DNA of 25,496 nucleotides, from IMG/VR virus record IMGVR_UViG_3300029349_000009, positions 1,151-26,646 of that record; one strand, written 5' to 3'. Shown piece by piece: positions 19,635 through 25,496 of this stretch. A program made the translations under genes and the position numbers. This DNA is from a virus. The notes beneath the pieces are model-generated. The model ran no database searches, was not told the DNA's origin, and saw nothing but the letters and a program-made list of their open reading frames with translations. The stretch's first letter is position 1. Each line of letters begins with the position of its first letter.

Positions 19635-20341
19635 TGCCTAAACTTACGTTGCTAGACATGACGCAATCCATTTTGTCTGCAATGGATAGCGACGATGTTA
19701 ATGACATTGATGACACTGTTGAATCTATCCAAGTGGCTGACTTGGTACGTGAGGCTTTTTATGAACTTATGACTGAGCGTGACTGGCCTTTTCTGCAACA
19801 ACTGACTACATTCAATAGCCTAGCAGACCCTAATAACCCCACTAAGATGGAAATGCCTGAAAATCTGAATAAGGTTTTATGGGTAAAATACAACAAAAAA
19901 GAAGTGCGTTACTTGTCACCTAGCGACTTTGACGATTTGCTTTCTAAAAGAGAAGTGTTAGCTAATGTGGTGAACAGTAACGGAATCATTATGAACCGTG
20001 ACCCTCAATACTATACTTCTTATGACGAAAAATACATCTTCTTTGACAGCTACGAAGCAACGGTGGATAGTGTATTGCAGTCTGCTAAGTGTAAAGTTTT
20101 TGGTGTTGTCTCTCCTCAATGGCAACATCAAAATAACTTTATTCCTGACATACCTGAAAAATTCTTTACCACTCTTTTAGCTGAAGCTAAGAGCCAAGCA
20201 TTTGTAAACTTAAAACAACAAGTTAATGCTAGGGAAGAACGTAAGGCACAAAAGGGTAGAATAAGACTACAAAGCGAATCCTACAAAATAAACGATGGTG
20301 AGTTTAGATTTAATGGAAAGGTAAATTATGGCAGAAGATAA
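19634..20341 (+). CDS. Tail tubular protein A-like (head-tail adaptor)
   Basis: 235 residues. The helical N-terminus (LTLLDMTQSILSAMDSDDVN, then VADLVREAFYELMTERDWPF) is typical of T7 gp11/tail tubular A and related adaptor proteins ('L.E.LN..R..IG..PV..L......A..A..IL......VQ..GW.FN'-type layout). A beta-rich middle (LWVKYNKKEVRYLSPSDFDD, KYIFFDSYE) and a C-terminal helical arm (AKSQAFVNLKQQVNAREERK) follow. Such proteins form the ring below the portal on which tail tubular B assembles, and it is encoded before the tube B-like gene as in T7. Start by TAATG overlap. Confidence 0.75.
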   Translation: MPKLTLLDMTQSILSAMDSDDVNDIDDTVESIQVADLVREAFYELMTERDWPFLQQLTTFNSLADPNNPTKMEMPENLNKVLWVKYNKKEVRYLSPSDFDDLLSKREVLANVVNSNGIIMNRDPQYYTSYDEKYIFFDSYEATVDSVLQSAKCKVFGVVSPQWQHQNNFIPDIPEKFFTTLLAEAKSQAFVNLKQQVNAREERKAQKGRIRLQSESYKINDGEFRFNGKVNYGRR

Positions 20342-20591
20342 AAAATATGATTCAGTTAGCGACTTGTTGCGTAAGAAAGCAGAAAAAAAAGCGGCAGCTA
20401 TAGAGCGTAAAGAAGAACGTGAAGCTACGGGTAACGTCAACAAACTTATTATTGAGCGTGATTCGTCTGGTCTTTACTATTGCCGTTATTCTTTTTCTGG
20501 TCGTGTTCCTGATGCGCTTATGGGTAAATTTACTCATAAACAGAAAATCTTAGATATTGTAAATCTTAAACAAATTCCTTTGGAAGAATAA
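20328..20591 (+). CDS. Hypothetical protein, 87 aa
   Basis: 87 residues. The N-terminal half is a strongly charged Lys/Glu/Arg-rich helix (LLRKKAEKKAAAIERKEERE), and the C-terminal half is beta-like (KLIIERDSSGLYYCRYSFSG) and ends in KQIPLEE. It overlaps the preceding gene by 14 bases with AAGG upstream, and is joined to the tube B-like gene by TAATG. No family is recognised. Its place between the two tail-tube genes suggests a tail assembly or virion accessory role (inference). Confidence 0.65.
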   Translation: MAEDKKYDSVSDLLRKKAEKKAAAIERKEEREATGNVNKLIIERDSSGLYYCRYSFSGRVPDALMGKFTHKQKILDIVNLKQIPLEE

Positions 20592-23035
20592 TGGCTGTTA
20601 CCGCTACCGTAGAAGATAATTTTAATTTTGTAGGTGGGTTAAACACTGAAGGGGGTTTTTTTGTCACTCCTAAAAATTCTTGGGTAGAAGGTACTAATGT
20701 TATTCCTCAAACGGATGGCAGCACTAAGATACGTGAAGCGTTAGAATTAGAAAACGGGGCTATTAATTTATCATACACAAATGGTAGTTTTTCTAGTTAT
20801 TTGCCAACAGACAATAATGGCAATGTGTTTTCTACTGCTTACATTGTGCATAAATGGGAAAATGTAAATAGCAAGCCAACTGTTAATTTTTTTGTTGTTC
20901 AAGCAGGTAACATTATCCATTTTTATGATGCCGATAAAGCTATAACGTCAAACAACAAACGCCTGTTTACTGTTGATTTGTTGTCTTATAAAATAGCGCA
21001 AGTAACCCAATTAGATGCGTTTTCAGCTATTCAGGTAACATCTTTTTATGGTAACTTACTTGTTACTCATAAACACATTGACCCGTTAATCTTAGCGTTT
21101 AGAGAAGATACTAATACGCTAGAAGTGTCGCAGCTAAAGCTACGCATACGCGATTTCAAAGGTATTTTTACAGGCTATCCAGACAATGTAGAAAAGTCTG
21201 ATGCTGAGTGGACTTCTTTAGGTCTAAAAGAAGCTGTTATTTACAACTTGTTAAATCAAGGGTGGAATGGGCAACAATTAAGCAATTACCAATCTGCTAC
21301 TGGTAGATGGCCTTCTAACACAAAACAATGGATATTTGGTAAAGATTCTAACGATGACTTTTCTACTGCTACGTTAAACAAACAAGAGTTTGGTTCAAGC
21401 CCTGCTCCTAGAGGTAGAAACATTATTGAGGCTTTCGACCAAGCACGTTCATACCCTAATGACTATTTTGGTAGTTTGAATGCTGTTGTTCCTGCTGTTC
21501 CTGCTTCACAAGAAAAAAGGTGGAACGAGGAATTAGGGGAATACCAATATGTTGACATTCCCGGTTATCAGCCAGACCCACAACAAATTGTAGCTAATGG
21601 GGAGTTTTTAAGAGAATCTTATGCTTCTCGCCCATCGTGTTGTGCTTTCTTTGCAGGTAGGTCTTTCTATGCTGGCGCTACGTCTAATGTAGTTAATTCG
21701 TGGGTTTTGTATTCACAAATATCAGAAAATTATTCAAAGTTAGGCGAGTGCTATCAAAAGAATGACCCAACAGCAGAGGTGGTAGCTGATTTAGTAGATG
21801 ATGACGGTGGTGTCATTATTTTACAAAACTCAGGACAAGTATATGCTATCAAAGCAGTAGGTAACGCTGTTATCGTATTTGCTGCTAATGGTGTATGGTC
21901 AATCTATGGCGGCGATAGTGGTTTCAAAGCAACAAGTTACATTGTAGATAAAGTAACTGATGTAGGTTGCATCAATGGTTTAAGTGTTGTTGTTGTTGAA
22001 AACTCTGCTTTTTATTGGTCAGACGAAGGCATTTACAGCGTTACAGTGGATTCTACTGGCTTGTCTAAAGCAGAAAACATTTCAAACGCTAAAATAAAAA
22101 CATTGTATAATGCTATTCCATACATATCTAAACAAAAATGCAATGGTATTTATGACAATGTAAACAAAATTGTATATTGGCTTTATGGGACAAACCTTGA
22201 TAAAATAGCATTTAAGGATACAATTCTTGCAGCCGATTTACAAATTGGTTGTTTTTATACTTGGTCTTTTCCTAAAACATCAGGCTTTCGTATTCCTGCT
22301 GTACTAGGTTTCAATTTCACTGAGCCATTGTCTGCTATTGAACAAGAAGCTGAAGTTGTTATTGGCAGTGACCCGGTTGTTATTGGGAGCGACCCTGTTG
22401 TAGTTACGCTACAAACAGCAGATAATAACCTTCCTATATTAAAGTTTTTTGTTACTTATTCGGATTATTTGGTTAGTGCTACTAACACTGAAAGAGTAAA
22501 CTACACTTTTGCTGATTTACAAAAAACCAATCAGGTTGCTAACATAACTTTCCAAGACTTTAGTAGCTTTGTGCCTAGCACAAACACATTAAGCATTCTA
22601 GCGCCTATATGGGAATCTAGTGCAGTTGTGTATCCACGTAAGTATTTTATTACGTCTTACTCATTTGGCAACAATGGTCCCGCTAGGGCTAAGACAGCGC
22701 AATATCTAACAGTGTTTTGTAAGCGTTCTGAAACTGCTTTAGATGCACTAGGACAAGAAGTTAATCCTTCTTCGTGTCTGCTACAAACTCGTTGGGATTT
22801 TACTGACAATAGTAACACTGGTAAATGGTCAGATGAGCAACAAGTGTATCGTTATAACAGAGTGTTTCTTACAAACAACAATCAAGCATTAAACACTGGC
22901 TATCCTTTAATTATCACTAAAAACAAAATTAGGGGGCGTGGCAAGGCTTTACAAATGAAGTTTGAAGCTGAATCCGCTAAGAATATGCACATTTATGGGT
23001 GGTCTATAAACTATACGGGGAACACTAATGTATGA
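20591..23035 (+). CDS. Tail tubular protein B-like (tail nozzle)
   Basis: 814 residues (T7 gp12 is 794). The N-terminus DNFNFVGGLNTEGGFFVTPK followed by a GTNVIPQTDGSTKIREALE segment is typical of this nozzle/tube family ('F..G....P...L....... N....P..G...R.G'). Long beta-rich regions include the repeated-type segments VYAIKAVGNAVIVFAANGVW and GINGLS-like turns, as expected for the beta-propeller core. Residues 589-602 carry a duplicated 7-residue unit (VVIGSDP twice). The product forms the tail tube tip through which DNA exits and holds spikes. It overlaps its neighbours by TAATG at the start and 8 bases at the end. Confidence 0.8.
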   Translation: MAVTATVEDNFNFVGGLNTEGGFFVTPKNSWVEGTNVIPQTDGSTKIREALELENGAINLSYTNGSFSSYLPTDNNGNVFSTAYIVHKWENVNSKPTVNFFVVQAGNIIHFYDADKAITSNNKRLFTVDLLSYKIAQVTQLDAFSAIQVTSFYGNLLVTHKHIDPLILAFREDTNTLEVSQLKLRIRDFKGIFTGYPDNVEKSDAEWTSLGLKEAVIYNLLNQGWNGQQLSNYQSATGRWPSNTKQWIFGKDSNDDFSTATLNKQEFGSSPAPRGRNIIEAFDQARSYPNDYFGSLNAVVPAVPASQEKRWNEELGEYQYVDIPGYQPDPQQIVANGEFLRESYASRPSCCAFFAGRSFYAGATSNVVNSWVLYSQISENYSKLGECYQKNDPTAEVVADLVDDDGGVIILQNSGQVYAIKAVGNAVIVFAANGVWSIYGGDSGFKATSYIVDKVTDVGCINGLSVVVVENSAFYWSDEGIYSVTVDSTGLSKAENISNAKIKTLYNAIPYISKQKCNGIYDNVNKIVYWLYGTNLDKIAFKDTILAADLQIGCFYTWSFPKTSGFRIPAVLGFNFTEPLSAIEQEAEVVIGSDPVVIGSDPVVVTLQTADNNLPILKFFVTYSDYLVSATNTERVNYTFADLQKTNQVANITFQDFSSFVPSTNTLSILAPIWESSAVVYPRKYFITSYSFGNNGPARAKTAQYLTVFCKRSETALDALGQEVNPSSCLLQTRWDFTDNSNTGKWSDEQQVYRYNRVFLTNNNQALNTGYPLIITKNKIRGRGKALQMKFEAESAKNMHIYGWSINYTGNTNV

Positions 23036-23327
23036 AGTGTTTTGGTCAGACGAAGATGGTCACTTGTATTTTGTGACAGACAAAGAAGGTACTGTTTGGG
23101 CGCATGCTGAAATACATAATTGGAGTAAAAGTTCTTATTACAAAGCTAAAGCAATATGGCTAGAAGCATTAGAATCGTTTAATAAAAGAGGAATTGAAAT
23201 TGTTTGTGTCGCTATTCCAGACAATGACCCTAAATTAAAAAAGTTTGAAAAGATGTTTGGATTTGAAGAAGTAGAAAGCATAGAAATTCCTAATGTAAAA
23301 ATAATGTATTGTGAAACTGAGGTATAA
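23028..23327 (+). CDS. T7 gp13-like internal virion protein (GNAT-like)
   Basis: 99 residues. Residues 4-33 contain strands and 'VWAHAEIHNWSKS'. Then a helix (YKAKAIWLEALESFNKRG), a strand (IEIVCVAIPDND), and a helix plus GFEEVE follow the order of the second half of a GNAT acetyltransferase fold ('A.V...N.K..KF...FGF...'). The acetyl-CoA loop (R/Q-x-x-G-x-G/A) is missing, so catalysis is unlikely. Proteins of this kind with this position, between tail tubular B and gp14, are annotated as internal virion protein A in T7-like phages. GGGGA lies 6 bases upstream. Confidence 0.6.
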   Translation: MYEVFWSDEDGHLYFVTDKEGTVWAHAEIHNWSKSSYYKAKAIWLEALESFNKRGIEIVCVAIPDNDPKLKKFEKMFGFEEVESIEIPNVKIMYCETEV

Positions 23328-23329
23328 TT

Positions 23330-23800
23330 ATGGGAATTGTTGAAGGTATTATTGCATCTGCTGTTATTGGCGCTGGTTCGGCTGCTATGCAACAACGTGA
23401 AGCTAAAAAAACCGCTTCTGCTCAACGTGAGGGACAAGCGCGTATTTTAGCAGAGGAACGTAAAAGAGCAGAAGTGGAAAATGTACGCAAGCTACGTCAA
23501 CAAGTACGAGAGCAACGCATAGCACAAGCATCGCTAACTAGTCAAGCTGCTTTAACAGGCGGTATAGGAGGTTCTGCTGTTGCTGGTGCGTCTGCTAGTG
23601 CTGCTTCTCAAGCTGCTGGCAATGTGTCTTTCATGCAAGACATTTCAGAAATTAACACAAACATTGGAAACATTCAAATGGAGACAGCACAAAGGGTTGG
23701 GTCTGCTCAAGCAAGGGGAGCCACTTATGGCGCTATTGGTAAGCTTTCCGGCACTATTTTCAGTGACATGGGTGGATGGAAGAAAGTCTTTAGTGGCTGA
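23330..23800 (+). CDS. T7 gp14-like internal virion (ejection) protein
   Basis: 156 residues. A hydrophobic, Gly/Ala-rich N-terminal segment (MGIVEGIIASAVIGAGSAAM) is followed by a long charged helix (REAKKTASAQREGQ to RKLRQQVREQ) and then a Ser/Ala/Gly-rich region with conserved-type features (LTSQAALTGGIGGSAVAGAS; NINTNIG-like SEINTNIGNIQ). It ends with a second Gly-rich stretch. T7 gp14 and its relatives have this layout and after infection form a pore in the outer membrane for DNA ejection. GAGG lies 7 bases upstream of the ATG. It starts 3 bases after the gp13-like gene. Confidence 0.75.
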   Translation: MGIVEGIIASAVIGAGSAAMQQREAKKTASAQREGQARILAEERKRAEVENVRKLRQQVREQRIAQASLTSQAALTGGIGGSAVAGASASAASQAAGNVSFMQDISEINTNIGNIQMETAQRVGSAQARGATYGAIGKLSGTIFSDMGGWKKVFSG

Positions 23801-23895
23801 ATGCCTCTAGGAAGCCTTAAAACACCCCTAGAATCGTTTATTTTTGAAAATAGGTATCTGACTAGCTACCCCTTAAAAATAATGGCTTAAATCGC

Positions 23896-23945
23896 TTATT
23901 TTACTTTTTGGCAGAAAAAGAAAAGAAAGAAAAAAAGTAAGATAA
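23896..23945 (+). repeat. 14-bp hairpin plus long purine tract before the giant virion gene
   Basis: TTATTTTACTTTTT (23896-23909) pairs with AAAAAGTAAGATAA (23932-23945): 14 pairs with one G-U and a 22-base purine-rich loop. From 23911 to 23964 the strand is almost entirely A and G, interrupted by few T or C. No gene lies in 23801-23967. The TCTAGG/CCTAGA inverted repeat at 23806-23834 is also present. Not a classic terminator, since there is no U-run after the stem. Confidence 0.5.
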
Positions 23946-23967
23946 AAAAAGAAAGAAAAGAAAACTA

Positions 23968-25496
23968 ATGCAACCTATGGACATAAATGACACTAATGCC
24001 ACTAATGAGAGCATTCCATTAGAGCCATTAGAGAATCCTTTATATCAAGATGTATCCAATGATATAGAGAATCCATTATACTCTAATGACATTAAACAAG
24101 AGAGTATTTATAATAAACCTATTATGAATACTACTATGTCTTATATAAAGAGTATAAACGATGATTTGTCTCTTGTCAATTATTGGGATAATGTGTCTAA
24201 ATCCGCTGCTTCTGGTCTAGCGCCAATGGCTGCTGAACAAGCACAAAAGACACGACAAGAACTTGAGGAGATTTATAGGACTTCGCTCACTGACTTTGCA
24301 AGACAAGGGGCATTGGATTCTGTCAATAGGTCTCTGGAGCAATTACAGGCTGTTAGAGCCGATATTAACACTCAGGAGCCATCTACCTACCTTGACGTAA
24401 AAGAAAGCGCTCAAAAGGCTTCTGAATCGGTTTTAATGTTACAGGAGCTTTCTAAGAAAACAGGCAAGTCACCTGAAGAACTTTATACACTTGCTAAACA
24501 ATTCTCAAAGAATTTAGCAATTCGTTCTACGCTTGAGAATTTTCTAAACACTTTAGAAGAACGTAGCTTCGCTGTTCAGTTTTTACAAGAAGTAATCCCA
24601 TTACAAACACTAGAGGACATAACACGTTTATTGCCAACTGTCAATAAAAAGCTAGAAGATTACGGATTTACTGAGAGTGTCTTAACAAACGCTTCAGCGC
24701 AAAACGCTATTCAACAATTGCTGCGTGACTTACCTGAAAACGACGCTGTTCAATTTTTATATGACTTAAAAGGTTCATTAGTAGATGCTGTAGATGAAAA
24801 GGATGCTAGGAAGTTTTTAGCTACGCTGTTGGAAGAAAGAAAAACCACTAGCGACATAGCAGTAGAATCTGTGTTTAGGGCTATAGATGTTGTGTCTGTT
24901 GTCGAAATAGCGTCTTTAATTAGGGGAATTATCCGTGGTGGGTCTAAAATGGTTAGTCCGTCTAAAGCTGCCATTGCCACTGGCAACGCTGATGCTGCTG
25001 CGGCTGATGTTGCAGCTACCATTGCTAAAGGCAAGCCTAGCATTTTAGGGCATCCAGAGCCATTAGATGAAGCTAGTGCATTAAACCCTAGTATTGTTCC
25101 TAATGCTTACCACCAGTTAAGCCGCAATGTACAAGACAAACTACGTCAAGCATACGAAGAAGTACGTAATGCTTTAATGACTGCTTTGCCTACAAGCGGG
25201 GTAAACAAGTCTGATGTATCGCGTACGACTGACGCATTAAAGACACGCTTTGACCCTACTACCAATAAAAGTATTCGTGCCGCTGACATTACCCCTGACT
25301 TAGACAAAATGAGGGTAGGTCTAAGTGTTACTTACGACAACAAAGGTATTCTATTTGACACTAAAGAAGCTGCTGAAGAAGCCTATAAAGGCAAGTTAGT
25401 AGGTCAAGTAACTGTTGTGGAAATGTCACAACAAACAGAAGATGTTGTAAAAGCGCTACAACAAGACCTTAAAAGACAAATGGCAGACTTAGAAAA
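23968..25496 (+). CDS. Large virion (internal/ejection) protein, 5' part only
   Basis: An open frame from ATG at 23968 to the window edge encodes at least 509 residues without a stop. The first about 60 residues are polar with a repeated ENPLY motif (LENPLYQD and IENPLYSND), probably disordered. The rest is helical, with LAPMAAEQAQKTRQELEEIY, SESVLMLQELSKKTGKSPEE and a hydrophobic SVVEIASLIRGIIRGG at about 307-322, followed by an Ala-rich helix. It follows the gp13- and gp14-like genes, where T7 has gp15/gp16 and many other podoviruses encode one giant multi-domain ejection protein. The lytic transglycosylase or other domains would lie beyond the window. No clear SD other than purines. Confidence 0.75.
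   Translation, partial: MQPMDINDTNATNESIPLEPLENPLYQDVSNDIENPLYSNDIKQESIYNKPIMNTTMSYIKSINDDLSLVNYWDNVSKSAASGLAPMAAEQAQKTRQELEEIYRTSLTDFARQGALDSVNRSLEQLQAVRADINTQEPSTYLDVKESAQKASESVLMLQELSKKTGKSPEELYTLAKQFSKNLAIRSTLENFLNTLEERSFAVQFLQEVIPLQTLEDITRLLPTVNKKLEDYGFTESVLTNASAQNAIQQLLRDLPENDAVQFLYDLKGSLVDAVDEKDARKFLATLLEERKTTSDIAVESVFRAIDVVSVVEIASLIRGIIRGGSKMVSPSKAAIATGNADAAAADVAATIAKGKPSILGHPEPLDEASALNPSIVPNAYHQLSRNVQDKLRQAYEEVRNALMTALPTSGVNKSDVSRTTDALKTRFDPTTNKSIRAADITPDLDKMRVGLSVTYDNKGILFDTKEAAEEAYKGKLVGQVTVVEMSQQTEDVVKALQQDLKRQMADLE

Noticed and set aside
24750-25043. Minus-strand 97-codon frame.
   Set aside because: It is opposite the long open virion gene and has an Ala/Ser/Thr-rich shadow composition without an SD.
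1-25496. CRISPR array, insertion sequence, integrase or lysogeny module.
   Set aside because: No regularly spaced repeat-spacer units, transposase, integrase or repressor-like gene was seen on either strand.

Overview
The window is part of the genome of a lytic tailed phage with a short (podovirus-type) tail. The signs are a T7 gp4-like primase-helicase, a large terminase, a portal, a TTG-started scaffold gene, an HK97-fold major capsid protein, tail-tube A/B-like proteins, small internal (ejection) virion proteins, and the start of a very large virion protein. No integrase, repressor or att site is visible. Genes are tightly packed, mostly with ATGA or TAATG overlaps and good Shine-Dalgarno (SD) sites, and the DNA is moderately AT-rich. 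The host is probably a Gram-negative bacterium. A freshwater betaproteobacterium is only a guess, from the look of the small hypothetical proteins.

Left arm (1-7464, minus strand): an early/replication operon reading leftwards from a sigma70-like promoter at 7499-7526. In transcription order it encodes a 68-aa protein, an ArdC-N-like protein, a shortened DnaN (sliding clamp)-like protein, a 22-aa membrane peptide, several small hypotheticals, a predicted exported protein behind an intrinsic terminator, the primase-helicase, a PAPS-reductase-family protein, and further small genes running off the left edge. Four genes (300-428, 5060-5221, 5199-5360, 6223-6291) and the partial edge gene were found by reading the sequence directly.

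Central hub (7465-8373): about 900 bases with no convincing gene. It holds divergent promoters. Rightwards, TTGACA-N17-TATAGT is followed by about 330 bases made of consecutive inverted repeats and ending at a terminator-like hairpin, so it is a candidate structured non-coding RNA. Beyond this lie an AT-rich segment with an 11-bp inverted repeat, a Fur-box-like palindrome, and three pairs of TGTAAC-type direct repeats. The repeats of each pair are 10 bp apart and all six sit in helical register, just upstream of a weak promoter for the late genes. This hub is the most novel part of the window.

Right arm (8374-25496, plus strand): the late operon. Its order is beta-helix tail spike, holin-like membrane protein, Cys-rich protein, probable small terminase, a small basic HNH-like protein, a homing-type HNH endonuclease followed by a displaced duplicate of the preceding gene's 3' end, a putative decoration protein, large terminase, portal, scaffold, major capsid, a second decoration-like protein, a strong intrinsic terminator (placed like T7 Tphi), tail-tube proteins, internal virion proteins, and the 5' part of a giant virion protein open at the right edge.
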